From: Symbiodinium natans
Taxonomy: Eukaryota > Sar > Dinophyceae > Suessiales > Symbiodiniaceae
Direction: 5' to 3'
Assembly (NCBI GenBank): GCA_905221605.1
Contig: CAJNDS010002457.1
Location: forward strand, 1,071,501 to 1,135,500
DNA: 64,000 nucleotides
Each line of letters begins with the position of its first letter. The first letter of the stretch is position 1. The position numbers and the translations under genes were made by a program. Positions 20,801 through 30,895 of the stretch are shown here, piece after piece. Under the pieces are notes generated by a model. It worked only from the letters and a program-made list of their open reading frames with translations. It was not told the origin of the DNA and did no database searches.

Positions 20801-21152
20801 GCAGGACTGCGACGCTCAAGTGTGGCGTGTGGCTGACCCCAACCAGTGCAGCGCGTCCCCTTGCGACTTCTGCTGCACCGCCCACGAAAAGCTCGCGTCG
20901 GGGGGGATTTGCCCCACTCTCACCTGCGACGATGCGCTTCGGTTCCTGGCCTTGGATGAGATTTGGCCAAGTGGGGACACACACGAGGAGACGATCTCCT
21001 ACAACGTTGCGGCGCTGCTCATCCTCCTCCTTTTCTTCCGGCTGCAAGGGCTGAATGTCCTGATGATGAGCTACCGGAAGGCGACGACAGGAAGGTGCTT
21101 GCCCTGTCGCTTTTCCAGGCCCGCAGCGGTCAATTCCGAGGTGTCGGTTTGA
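17891..21152 (+). CDS. ABCG-type half-transporter, copy 2 (9 exons)
   Basis: Exons: 17891-18037, 18141-18443, 18570-18676, 18860-18999, 19264-19369, 19491-19675, 19815-19962, 20156-20222, 20409-21152. Every exon has exactly the length of its counterpart in copy 1; the joined frame is 648 codons. Catalytic motifs are identical to copy 1. I see three amino-acid differences (N/T and A/G in exon 6, I/S in exon 9) plus silent changes. All eight intron positions and donor types are the same, so all introns predate duplication. Predicted plasma-membrane or organelle-membrane exporter acting as a dimer; substrate unknown. Both copies look intact, suggesting a dosage-type tandem array common in dinoflagellates. 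Confidence 0.88.
18038..18140 (+). mobile_element. ABCG copy 2 intron 1: uninterrupted DE-E introner
   Basis: 103-base GT-AG intron between GTG repeats. Its 3' half (TATGAACCATAAACCCTTTT, AAGGTTCATTCGGCCCTTAAG) is almost the same as free elements at 61251-61395 and 61525-61634. It is the empty site for DE-L. Confidence 0.88.
19000..19263 (+). mobile_element. ABCG copy 2 intron 4: DE-G introner (GC-AG)
   Basis: Same junction repeat AAAGGCCTC and same inverted arms as copy 1, but the internal CCCTAAA array is about 70 bases longer. Confidence 0.82.
19370..19490 (+). mobile_element. ABCG copy 2 intron 5: DE-H introner
   Basis: Arms CTCTTTGTTAAAGAACCCC and GGGCTCTTATAACCAAAGAG. Homopolymers are shorter than in copy 1, and the inverted ends are clearer. 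Confidence 0.75.
19676..19814 (+). mobile_element. ABCG copy 2 intron 6: DE-C introner (GC-AG)
   Basis: GCAAC repeats flank the element, as in copy 1. The internal ACACTTTACACTTAT unit is duplicated. Confidence 0.87.
20223..20408 (+). mobile_element. ABCG copy 2 intron 8: DE-F introner (GA-AG)
   Basis: GACA direct repeat and CTTGGTAGC/GCTACCAAG ends are retained; the GA donor is conserved between copies. Confidence 0.82.
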
Positions 21153-21790
21153 GGTCGCTTGTGCAGAGAGAGCCTCTCGGGCTAGGCGTTACCTGTGTGC
21201 TGAACCTTGTCTAGCCCGCCTACCTTTCGCAAAATGCCTGCGAAGAAGGGTAGGAAGTAATAGTACAGCCTTTTAAGCCGCTGGGGAACATTGCCCATGA
21301 AGGGCAGCTTACCCAGCTCTGTGCAACTTTGAATGGAGAGGCCAGAGGAGCAAGTCATCTCGCCCACCCTGGGTTTAGGGTTTAGGGTTTAGGGCTTAGG
21401 GTTTGTCTCTGCAAAGTTGTACCCAAGCTACTTGGCTCACGCAAAACTTGGTTTTCTGGTCACATCCAGTCACCAGAAGCCTGGCTTGCCAGAATGGACT
21501 GGGGAGCTGGGGAGCGGTGAATTCACCTTTCGACACGTTGAGTTGGTTTCGTTCAATCGTCTGTATGATTTTGATCGCCCGATGCTGGCTTGCCAAAATG
21601 GATTGGGGAGCTGGCCCGGGTGACAAAGTCAAAGATCGACGGAGTCTCGTGCTCCGATTGAACGCAAAAGAAAAGTCTCCAAGAAGTGGTAGCTGATGTT
21701 TGGTCGAGAGGTGTTTTTTGGTCTAGTACAGGTGCTCTCGTGACTGCGCGTTGAACTCTAGTGCACCCATCCCGAAGTTGTTACCCCGCA

Positions 21791-22966
21791 GTGCAGCTGA
21801 TCCGCTGGGCGCGTGGCAAAAAGTTACCAAGCCCTAACCCCCCCTGTAAACCCTAAACTCCTAAACCCTTTTTAAACCCTAAACCCCGAATCCCGCCAGA
21901 ACTCCAGCATGAGCCAGGCCTGGGCATCGTAGCCCTGAGCACGCAGTCGAACGTTCTGGTCTGCCGCTTCGACCGCCCCGGCGAGGTGCCTCGATTCGGA
22001 TACCCCTGTGCCCTAAACAGGTTCAGGGTTTAGGGTTTAGGGTTCAGGGCCCTAAACCCTAAACCCTCAACCCTGAACCCTAAACCCTAAACCCTAAACC
22101 CTACAGACCCTAAACCCTAAGCCACCAATGGCTTGTAAACGAGGCCCCAGGTGCGGGGTCTCAAGTCTGCTTGGCGGTTCATGGGTAGCGATTCGTGGGG
22201 CTTTGTAAGTCGGGGACCCATACCCGGTTGTTGAGGGCTCATATAGGGTGTAGGTTTTACTTACTTCGCCTTTAGCTGAACTTTAAACTTTTTGGGTTTC
22301 CTTTTTTCGTAGGAATATTAAAGTTTAACATTTTTTCCCCTTGGTCATTGGAGAAGTAAGTTTAGGGCTACTGGGACCCAGAGTAGGCCCTTGTTCCCTT
22401 GTCTTATGGGGTTGAAGTTCCTTTCTACGCCCCTTCAAACCAAAAAGGGCACCCTTTTCATTCCTGGGTGTCTCTTGGGCCTGGTATAGCTACACCTGGT
22501 TGCAACAGTTTGTTTTGCGGGGTGGGGGGGGGGGGGAGGGGGTATCTAGAACCTTGTTTGTCCTACCCATGAACCTCCAAGCAGAGTCCAGCGTTTACCT
22601 AGACCCCCAAAGCAGCAATAATCATGAGTTCCCCTACTACCCCCCTTCCATACTACCCTCCCTAGCTTGCCTTAATTATGGGGGGAACCTAGGCGAGGGG
22701 GGGGGGGGGGTAGTACCCCTAAACTCTAAACCCTAAACCCTAAAGCCAAAGTAACGAACTACTGACTGACCACCAGGCCGAGGTTATGGGCAATTATTCT
22801 GGTCATTGCTCCCACACTGGGGTCCCTGCACCCGAAGTCCAACCCGGAAGCCTAAATGTCAGGGTTTAGGGTTTAGGGCTCTGTCAAGGAACTGTATGCA
22901 ATCCTGGGCCAACTCCGAAACGTCGCAGCTGGTTTCGCTGACCTTTTGGCAGCGCAGGGCATGTGA
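21791..22966 (+). CDS. Candidate multi-exon gene downstream of ABCG copy 2
   Basis: Three coding-like blocks in one direction start exactly where the ABCG duplication ends. (1) about 21792-21822, AVQLIRWARGKK. (2) about 21908-21985 between CAG and a GT donor (GAG|GTGCC), reading HEPGLGIVALSTQSNVLVCR then FDRPGE. (3) about 22889-22966, ELYAILGQLRNVAAGFADLL then AAQGM and a TGA stop. Separating sequence consists of ITS and DE-B/I/G elements. The blocks may belong to one transcript or several; no family was identified. Block 3 is helical, block 2 beta-like. Confidence 0.35.
22260..22360 (+). mobile_element. DE-B introner-family element
   Basis: CTTACTTCGCC to GAGAAGTAAG, flanked by TTTA on both sides (4-base direct repeat). 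It lies between candidate exons 2 and 3 of the preceding entry, so it may be intronic. Confidence 0.82.
22374..22481 (+). mobile_element. DE-I inverted-repeat element
   Basis: GGACCCAGAGTAGGCCCTTG at the left; GGGTGTCTCTTGGGCC at the right, with AAACCAAAAAGGGCACCCTT inside. Relatives at 26766-26876 and 28352-28457. Confidence 0.6.
22625..22720 (+). mobile_element. DE-G element
   Basis: TTCCCCTACTACCCCCCTTC, then TTAATTATGGGGGGAACCTA, then a G run and TAGTACCCC. Same arms as ABCG intron 4. Confidence 0.65.
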
Positions 22967-24091
22967 GCCATGGGCGCTTACACAGCCATGCCAAGGGCCT
23001 AGGGTTTAGGGTTTAGGGTTTAGGGTTTCGGGTCTGTGGAACTTTTAGGGGTGTAGGGTTTAGGGTTTAGCCTCAGCAGTCCTGGGTTAAAACAGGGTTT
23101 CGGGTTTAGGGTTTAGGGTTTAGGGTTTAGGGTTTAGGGGCACATCTTGAACCTTCCCGCCGCAAGCAAGGGAGTGAGGTATGAAGGGATGCCTTCTCAG
23201 GCCCCAGAGTCGTCTCCACAAGTCTCTGCGGAACTCCGATGTACAGTGCTTCCGCTATGTCGCACGATTTTAAGGGACCTTCCTACAAAAGAACCCCAGA
23301 ACAAGAGACGATCAACAGCGTGTTAAGGCTTTTTAAGGCTTACTTGCCACCTTTTTCATCAAGGTTCCTTTTGGGGGAGGGTCGTTTGAATCCTGTGACT
23401 CCGACCTTGTCCTGCTGTTGGGCAAGCTTGCTGGGCCTGGGACGGCTCCAGTTATCGCGAATCCAGGTCTTGCAAGATCCTAAACGCTGGGCCCTGAATC
23501 CTCTGCGTAATCCCACCTGTGTATAGCTATATATGACCAGGAATGCCAAGGCACAAGGTGTGGCCTATGGAGCCCCAACCTGCGAGACATTGAGACTAGG
23601 ACGCCCGATATTGCCCCGTGTTCCCTCTTTGCATAAGAGTTAGTTTCCTTCAAAACCTCAACAAGCAAGAATATCCACCCTTTCAACGCCCAGGTTGCTG
23701 GAGCAACCTAGTTGTGCATTTTCCCATATTGGGGGGAGGTCCTAAAACCCAAAGCCCCAACCCCGAACGCAACCCCTCCCCCCCCCCCATATATACATAT
23801 ATATATATATATGTATGTATACGTATATGTATAACACATATACGCATATTACATGTATGTACATATTTTTCTATACAGACACTCGAATCCCCTCTTTTTG
23901 TAAACCGTGATGTAGGAAACCCTTGGTTTTAAAGGTTTGGCCGACAGGAGAGCATGCTTGAGAACAGAATTGCTGACAATCAGAGCGCCTCCCTCTTGGG
24001 AAGTACAAAAAAGGGCGCAGCTTTCTCTCTCAGCAACTTGATCCTGCCTGGGACAAGGAACCCAACACTCTCAACACTATTTTAATATACA

Positions 24092-24206
24092 TGTAGGGGG
24101 GGGCTCCCTAGTTATGAATAGGGTTAGAAGGGCCCTAGATTGGGTTATAAGTAGTACTATGTAGGCTAGAACTCCCTTAACTTAGGTTAGTGGGGTAAGG
24201 GGCCCA
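24092..24206 (+). mobile_element. DE-A element (subtype with GTAGTACTATGTAGG)
   Basis: CCCTAGTTATGAATAGGGTT to GGTAAGGGGCCC. It shares GTAGTACTATGTAGG with the copy at 24382-24503 but not with others, so these two form a subfamily. Confidence 0.75.
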
Positions 24207-24292
24207 AACCCCAAACCCCAAACCCCAAACCCTAAACCCTAAACCCTAAACCCTAAACCCTAAACCCTAAACCCTAAACCCTAAACCCTGTC
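24206..24292 (-). repeat. Interstitial telomeric array (CCCCAAA then CCCTAAA)
   Basis: The array begins within the right end of the DE-A element, as if it grew from the element terminus. Confidence 0.9.
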
Positions 24293-24381
24293 TCCCTAGA
24301 CCCGCCAACCGAAGTTAAATCTCGCAGCCAAGCCTGAACCTTCCAAAGCGCTCCGAAGTCTTTCCCATGCCAGAATCCCTA

Positions 24382-24503
24382 CATGTAAGGGCCCCCTAGT
24401 TATAAATAGGGTTATAAGGGCCCTAAATTGGTTTATAAGTAGTACTATGTAGGTTGTAACTCCCTTAGCTAAGGTTAGTATAGTAAGGGGGCCCCTACTT
24501 GTA
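24382..24503 (+). mobile_element. DE-A element (same subtype)
   Basis: ACATGTAAGGGCCCCCTAG to AAGGGGGCCCCTACTTGT, with clear inverted ends; about 180 bases from its sister copy in the same orientation. Confidence 0.78.
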
Positions 24504-24879
24504 CCAGGTAGGACATCGGGATGTACTTGCCGGTTGCAAGAGTTTGAGGGTTCAGCTTGTATGTCCTTCCCATGCTCGGCCCTACAAACTCAACGGAGAG
24601 TAATCTTGGCACCCTTAAAACCACGCAATGTTCCCATACGTATTTGGGAAAATTCGCGCTTCTTTATATAGGAACAAGGATACTCTAGGTAAAACATTCG
24701 AATCCCTCATGTGGCATGTGTTTGTTGTCGAAGGTCCGGTCCCCGCACGCCGCCAGGCAAGTGTCGAAGGGTGTGTGTGTGTGGGTGGTGTTTTAGGGTT
24801 TAGGATCTTTCCCTAAACCCTAAACCCTAAACCTAACGTCTCCCTAAACCCAAGCCACAAGCGCTTGCAGACCCGACCT

Positions 24880-24953
24880 CCCCCCCCCCCCCTTCCCCCC
24901 CCCTCCCCCCACCCCCCCCCTTCCCCCCCCTCCCCCCCCCCCCCCCACCCCCC

Positions 24954-25013
<60 letters not shown>

Positions 25014-25020
25014 ACCTCCC
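24880..25020 (+). repeat. Very long poly-C / C-rich tract
   Basis: About 140 bases of almost pure C with rare T or A, including one uninterrupted run of more than 50 C. Extreme for any genome. Possible assembly or polishing artefact in length, but shorter poly-C runs occur throughout. Confidence 0.9.
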
Positions 25021-25216
25021 CCCAATCGGAGCTTCACTTGGGAGAAGTGACGACATACACCCCATACGCTACTTAGAAGCTTTTTTGACTTAGTAAGTCT
25101 ACTTAGTATCCCCGCAAATCCCTATTCCAATCCCCAACCCACCTTGCAAACCCTGAACCCTACACCCCAAACCCCAAACCCTACTTACTAAAGCCAAAAT
25201 TGGCTTCCAAGTCAGC

Positions 25217-25352
25217 CCTAAACCCTAAACCCTAAACCCTACACCCTAAACCCTAAACCCTAACCCCTAAACTCTAAACCTTAAACCCTAAACCCTAAAC
25301 CCTAAACCCTAAACCCTAAACCCTAAACCCTAAACCCTAAACCCTAAACCCA
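25217..25352 (-). repeat. Interstitial telomeric array (CCCTAAA)n
   Basis: Nineteen or so units with occasional ACACCC, CTAACCCC and CTCTAAA variants. It is followed at 25427-25900 by a highly degenerate TTTAGGG-derived region in the opposite orientation. Confidence 0.9.
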
Positions 25353-25426
25353 ACTCAGCACCTCGGCTGCCAAACTGCAGAGGAATCGGGGGAGCCCACG
25401 GCTTGCCACCGAGCTGCGGCCTTAGG

Positions 25427-25910
25427 GTTTTCGGGGTTTAGGGTTTAGAGGGTTTAGAGGGTTTTGGGTTTTGGGTATATGGGGCTCAGGGGTTTTGGGG
25501 TGTGGGGCTTTAGGGTTTAGGGTTTGGGGTTTAGAGTTTAGGGTTTAGGGTTTGGGGCATTTAGGATTTGGGGTTTAGGGTTTGGGGTATGTAGGGTTTG
25601 GATTCGGGTTTGTGGTTTACAGGGTTCTTAGGTTTGGGGTTTGGGGTATATGCTTAAGGGTACTCAGGGTTTAGGGTATATAGGTTTAGGGTATTTCGGG
25701 TCCGGGCTTAGTGTAAAAAGGGGTTCGGGGTTTAGGGTGGAGGGTTTTCCAGGAGGCTCCGGTCTGGCTAGTCCCCAAAAAGGGTGTGTAGGGTTTAGGG
25801 TGTTTGCTTAGGCTTTGGGGTTTAGGGCTTAGGCTTTGGGGTTTGGGGTATTTAGGATTTCAGTTTGGGGTATGTAGGGCTTAGGGTTTTTAGGGTAGAG
25901 TGTTTAGGGT
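25427..25910 (+). repeat. Degenerate TTTAGGG-derived region
   Basis: Nearly 500 bases of mutated heptamers (TTTGGGG, GTATTTAGG, GTATGTAGGG). This looks like an old array decaying in place. Confidence 0.75.
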
Positions 25911-26376
25911 ATAAACCCTTGTGGTGTTTGGAGTTTAAACTTTAACTACATACAATATACGTTTTGGGGCGTAGTGTTTTGTGGGAGATGCTGTGGAGGA
26001 CAGTTTTTTGGGGTGTGTTGGGTATGGTGAGATATATAGACGTACACATATACATGTATGGTTTATGTGTTCATTCGCTTGTTCATGTATATTTCTGCTT
26101 GTTCGGGGCTTACATGATCCCTTTACCCTAAACCCTCAACCCTCAACCCTAAACCCTAAAACCCCCAAACCCCCCCCCCCCCCCCCCCCATCCCTAAACC
26201 CTCATCCCCAAACCCTAAACCCTAAACTCAGCCCCCCCCCCGCCCCCGCCCCCGCCCTTTCCCAAACCCTAAGCCCTAACCCGAGACGAGACCCTCGACC
26301 CTAAACCCTACACCCCAAACCCTAAACCCGAAACCCGAACCCCAAACCCTAAACCCTAAACCCGAACCCCCAACCC

Positions 26377-26393
26377 CCCCCCAACCCCCCCCC

Positions 26394-26424
<31 letters not shown>

Positions 26425-26425
26425 A
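26377..26425 (+). repeat. Poly-C tract
   Basis: CCCCCCCAA units passing into an uninterrupted run of about 28 C. Confidence 0.9.
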
Positions 26426-26765
26426 CAACCCACAACCCCAAACCTCCAGCCCATGAGGCTGAAGAGCCGGCGGCGCCCTGAAAGCATGACTCTGGGATGG
26501 GCCCTAAACCCTAAACCCTAAACCCTAAACCCTAAACCCTAAACCCTAAACCCTAAACGCTGGGAGGGCCCGCGGGTGCCAGTTTCTTTCAGCATCTCTC
26601 ATTTCAGAGGTCAGGGCTTTTGCTGTAAGCAGTTCGGTTTAGGGGTTTAGGGTTTAGGATTTAGGGTTTAGGGTTCAGGGTTTAGGGTTTAGGGTTTAGG
26701 GTTCAGGGTTTAGGGTTTAGGGTTTAGGTTCGGTTAGGGTCTAGCTGCAAAGGCGTACGAAGCTA

Positions 26766-26876
26766 GGACCTAGAGTAGGCCCTTGTTCCTTTCTCTTAGG
26801 GTTTCGCGTACCTTATTCGCCCCCTTAAAACCAAGAAGGCTAGCCTTTTTTTCATTTCTAGGTTACGCTTGGGTCT
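26766..26876 (+). mobile_element. DE-I inverted-repeat element
   Basis: GGACCTAGAGTAGGCCCTTG and TAGGTTACGCTTGGGTCTCC are imperfect inverted ends. Confidence 0.6.
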
Positions 26877-27877
26877 CCGACTCAGGGCGGTTAGTATAGG
26901 GGGGAACATATTTAGGGTGTTGAACCCTAAGTATGCGTGCAGTTGGGAAGCCTCGCAGCTTCATCGCGTCAAAGATCGCCGACCTCCTAGAGGTTTATGA
27001 GTTTAAGGGCAAAAGAGTCTTTTCTGACGTGCTGGCGCCGCCCTCAGCCCATGCTTCAAAGAAAGACCCAGCAACCCGAAGCTCAAAACCCTAAACCTTA
27101 GGTCATCTTCAATACAGCTCAGAAAAGCACTCAGGGTTTAGGAATAGGGTTTAGGGTGACTTGCGATGCCATTAGGCTTAGAAACAACTCCAGGCCTTTG
27201 GTCCCAAAAACCTAAACCAAGAGTCCTCGGAGCCTTAGGATTTCAATGATATTTCCAAGCATACCTTTCATGTTACAGAAGCCTTGCTTCCTTCAAGCTG
27301 TAGTTGGCATCACGCGTCCCAAGGTTGTCACAAGCGTTGGCGCTGGAGCGGGAACAGCAACAGGCGGCAAGCCCTAAACCTGCAGTTGTCGTGTTCTCAT
27401 AGCTGCACTGCCCTGGCACACATATGTCCTGGCCATGCCCGAAGGGTCGATGGACCCTCAGAGGCACCCTGATATGCTCCCTCGTATACTAACAGTCTGT
27501 TAAGAGTTCTCTGGATATTCAGGTCCAACTGATTGTTCTTCCCTAAACCCTAAACCCTAAACCCTAAACCCTAAACCCTAAACTATTGGGTTTAAGAGGA
27601 TGATAACTCAGGAATGTGCTTTCAGAGGGTTGTAAGGGCCATCCTGGTAGGGTTTAGGGTTTAGGGTTTAGGGTTTAGGGTTTAGGGTTTAGGGTTTAGG
27701 GTTTAGGGTTTAGGGTTTAGGGTTTCGGGCACAAGGTACCTAACATCCCCCGAAGATTCTCTACTTCTCCACGTGTGGCCAGACCTCGAGTGGATTCGGT
27801 GTCAGGTGCCGGTCCGCACTTGGGCGAACATCGCCGGATCCCCTGAACACCTTCAGAGCTTGGGGTGTTTACTGCCA

Positions 27878-27964
27878 TTTGCTTAAGAGCCCCCGAAAAA
27901 ACTTCATAATCCCTAGTATTGCCCTTATAACGAAGACTTTTTATGTTGTGGGTTCTTAAGCAAA
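27878..27964 (+). mobile_element. DE-H introner-family element
   Basis: TTTGCTTAAGAGCCCCCGAA and GTGGGTTCTTAAGCAAA are good inverted ends. The interior TAATCCCTAGTATTGCCCTT resembles (reverse sense) the core of ABCG intron 5. Confidence 0.7.
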
Positions 27965-28351
27965 AGTAGTTTAGGGTTGAGGGTTTGGGATATAACAGTC
28001 AAATCTACATGTGCATTTGAGATGGTTGCCGTGTTGATATGGAGACGTGTGTGGTGTTTGCATATTGGCAGGATATCTAAGTACATATACACATATCTAT
28101 ATATATATATATACACATGCATACATACATTTCTATCGGTAAATACAGAGAGAGAGATTATACTTTCAGGTTAGAGGCTATGGGTTCCGTATTGCGTTGG
28201 GTTGAGGCTGGCCCGCGGGGTGACTCTCGGAGTTGCTTCTCAGGCTCCTCCCCCCCAAAAAAAAAACGAAATCGCCCCTACTTCATTACGAATATGGGGG
28301 GGGATTTCAGTTGTTTTACGTTTTTTCTGTCTAACGTGTAAGATTTTCTGG

Positions 28352-28457
28352 AACCCAGAGTAGGCCCTCATTCCCTTTTTTGGGGTTTAGGTTCCCTCAG
28401 AAATCCCTTTAAACCAAGAAGGGCACCCTGTTCTATGTTTAGGTTACTCTTGGGTCA
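28352..28457 (+). mobile_element. DE-I inverted-repeat element
   Basis: AACCCAGAGTAGGCCCTCAT and TTAGGTTACTCTTGGGTCAC form inverted ends; AAACCAAGAAGGGCACCCTG inside. Confidence 0.65.
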
Positions 28458-28651
28458 CCCTAAACCCTGAACCCTAAACCCTTCAGGGTTTCGGAGTTAG
28501 GGCTTATAGGATAAACCCTCAACCCTAAACCAGCAGAAGCAGAGGCCTGGGCCCTGGCCAAGTTGACGCTACCCGAGCCTTCCTCAGCATGTGGGTTGCA
28601 GGATTCATGGGGTTCATTGGGGTTCAAGGTTTCGGGTTGAGGATTTATTGC

Positions 28652-28780
28652 TGGGATGTTCCCCCATATACTAACAGTCCTTAGAAGGGATTCTAGTACG
28701 TACCCCCCCCCCCCCCCCATTACTGTTTTTTTTTTTTTTTTTTTTAACAAGGACTGTTAGTAAATGCGGGAACATCCCAA
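28652..28780 (+). mobile_element. DE-D inverted-repeat element
   Basis: TGGGATGTTCCCCCATATAC with ACTAACAGTCCTTAGAAGGG, mirrored by CAAGGACTGTTAGT and GCGGGAACATCCCAA. A C run and a T run of about 20 split the two arms. Confidence 0.8.
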
Positions 28781-28811
28781 GTTTATTGGGTCTGCACAGG
28801 GTTACAGTGTT

Positions 28812-28855
<44 letters not shown>

Positions 28856-29470
28856 CATATAGTTATTTATGTATTTATTTATTTATGCTAATATTTATAT
28901 TTATATTTATATTTATATGTATATATTTCTATTCATATTTATATGTACATTTATTTTGGGGGAGCCTCGGCTCCATTCTCAGATGCTTCACGTGTACGAG
29001 ATTCTTTCCCCCAACCTTGCCGGGCGACGTTCCAAGCCGGGACGCAATGAAATTCAAGGATCCAGGGTTTATGTAGGGTTTAGGGTTTGGGGTTTCGGGT
29101 TAGCTATATGTAGAGTTGGGGACCCCAACTGAGTCATAAGTATCAACACTGAGTGGTTTAAAGCTTATGGGGCTTAAATGAAGGGGCTGGGGGCGGGCGG
29201 CCGAAGCAGAAACACCGCCCCTGTGAGCTTGCTTTGGGTGTTGGGGGAATTGTTTCGGCTACAGCGGTGTTTTGTCGGCCGCTCGTCTGGGATGTTGTAG
29301 CATTTCTGTTGCCCGGCAAAGTCGAATAACCCACTGTAACTCTGATGGATGCAGGAGCTTCTGAAAGTGGTAAGTAGGCTTGCCCCCCCCCCCCCCCCCC
29401 ACCCCTTCATTCCACTAAATATGGTACATTCCCTCTTGAAAGGACCCGGTCGCTCCCCCTCCCCCCCCCA

Positions 29471-29680
29471 AAAGAACTTGTAGATGTCTCGGAAACCCCC
29501 ATGGTAGAGGAGAGGGTGGCAGCTGAGGCCCCAGACCTCCAGCAGATGGCTTTGGACTCACTCAGCCAGCGTGGGTCCGTTGCCCATAAGGACCCGGCGG
29601 ATCAAGCAGTGCCGATCTCACCCGATTATACTTCCAGGGACCTACTGATTGGGTTACCAGAACCCTTAAGGACACAATAG
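29471..29680 (+). CDS. Candidate terminal exon, unknown protein
   Basis: An open frame of 69 codons ends at TAG 29678-29680. It contains KELVDVSETPMVEERVAAEA, PDLQQMALDSLSQRGSVAHK and a C-terminal LIGLPEPLRTQ. An internal ATG at 29501 would give 59 aa. Acidic, helix-friendly composition with no repeat content argues for real coding. No domain was recognised and no upstream exon could be joined across the preceding C-rich tract. Confidence 0.4.
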   Translation, partial: KELVDVSETPMVEERVAAEAPDLQQMALDSLSQRGSVAHKDPADQAVPISPDYTSRDLLIGLPEPLRTQ

Positions 29681-29862
29681 GTAGGGCCCTGGCAGTATAG
29701 GGTCAGAGCACAGAACTGCAGTAGCAAGGCTTTAGAACATTGGTTGGAGTCAGCAGGCGGGTCCGTTGTGATGGCTTGACGGTCGCCCTTGCAAGGAGGT
29801 CCGCCCTCAAGAGCTCGCCAACATCATATGGTCGGCTGCCGCGATGCTCTTGGCAACAGCTT

Positions 29863-29987
29863 CACAAGGAGGGCCCCCCCTTAGTTATAAGTAGAGTTAT
29901 AAGAGCCCTAAATTGGGTTATAAGGATCCTGACTTAGGTTACAAGTCCCTTAACTACAGTTAGTATAGTAAGGGGGCCCTCCTTGCA
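29863..29987 (+). mobile_element. DE-A element, best-preserved copy
   Basis: Left CACAAGGAGGGCCCCCC and right AGGGGGCCCTCCTTGCAG are inverted ends. Interior TTAGTTATAAGTAGAGTTAT, then AATTGGGTTATAAGGATCCT, then GTTAGTATAGTAAGGG. I used this copy as the family reference. Confidence 0.88.
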
Positions 29988-30344
29988 GGTTTGGGCTTTC
30001 CGTCGGGCTCCGGGCATGCAAGCCATCAAACAAACGCACCAATCCATGCTGATACGAGGTAACCAGAGCCCCGAACGAAAATTGACCAATGCTCTCGCCT
30101 TAGAAAGACACCCTCTTCTAATATAGTATAAACTCCCCAACCTTTCCCCCCCAACAGGCCACTAACCCTCAACCCTAAACCCCAAACCTCAAAGGCCACC
30201 AGCACCGGCCCGACCGATGTGGTCGTGCGGCGCCTTGGTAGCCATGAGCGGATTTCGGATTCTTTCCCAATCTTCGGGCCTCTAGAAGTCCCCGAACAAG
30301 GTGATACGTAAACTAGTTGGCGCTAAAAGTGCCCATGAACCTCC

Positions 30345-30472
30345 AAGTAGTCATGTAGAGTTTTAAGGGTCCTCAGCTGGGTTATATATATATACACACA
30401 CCTCATGACTTAGGACTTCTTTAGGTTATAAGTCCTGTAATAAGGTTGGTATCATAAAGGGGCGCTTACTTG
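30345..30472 (+). mobile_element. DE-A element, degenerate copy
   Basis: Carries GTAGAGTTTTAAGGGTCCTC, GACTTAGG..., TTAGGTTATAAGTCC and AAAGGGGCGCTTACTTGT. The middle is interrupted by a TA/CA microsatellite. Confidence 0.55.
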
Positions 30473-30729
30473 TGACAGCCGTTCTGAGTTCAATGCCCTG
30501 GTGCTGTGGCTATAGAGTGGGTCGTGGGGCTGCTAAATTTAGGGTTCTTTGGGCTTACTGTGTAGAGGAAAGGATTGCCGGCTTAGGATTTAGGGTTTCG
30601 GGTAGTAGGTAGCCTACAAAACAGCATTCTTGTGTCCTGGACCTTGAGACACCAGGTGTGTGACCGCCTGGCTGGATCGCTTCGATGAGGCTCGGCTGTA
30701 TGCCCCACACTTTCAATGGATCCCTGTTT

Positions 30730-30895
30730 CATGGGTTTCCCTACTACCCCCCCTCTATACTACCCCCCCCCCCCCCCCCAGGTTCCCGCCTTAAATAACC
30801 GTAGTTGGGCTTAACTATCCCTAAATAACTAGCCTTAATTATGGGGAAACCTAGGCGGGGTAGTATAGAGGGGGGTAGCATAGGGGAACCCATGG
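30730..30895 (+). mobile_element. DE-G element, free copy with intact inverted repeats
   Basis: CATGGGTTTCCCTACTACCC and CCCTCTATACTACCCCC at the left; GGGTAGTATAGAGGGG and GTAGCATAGGGGAACCCATG at the right. Arms exceed 35 bases. Core TTAATTATGGGGAAACCTAG. It is the clearest free relative of ABCG intron 4. Confidence 0.88.

Larger units (their letters stand above)
17546..21787 (+). repeat. Tandem duplication unit 2 (ABCG locus)
   Basis: Second head-to-tail copy. It lacks the DE-L and DE-K insertions. ITS arrays inside its introns differ in length from copy 1 (for example 19125-19250 and 20040-20155 are longer), showing fast array turnover. Confidence 0.9.
22967..29470. other. Non-coding stretch rich in ITS and homopolymers
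   Basis: Holds two DE-A, one DE-H, two DE-I and one DE-D element, ITS arrays (about 23001-23030, 23098-23140, 24206-24290, 25217-25352, 26505-26558, 26637-26728, 27541-27585, 27645-27726), the longest poly-C region (24880-25020), AT microsatellites (23780-23860, 28090-28120, 28810-28950) and no exon I would defend. Confidence 0.55.

Noticed and set aside
24813-25065. Long Pro-rich or Gly-rich open frames on both strands
   Set aside because: They are translations of the poly-C tract and open in every frame.
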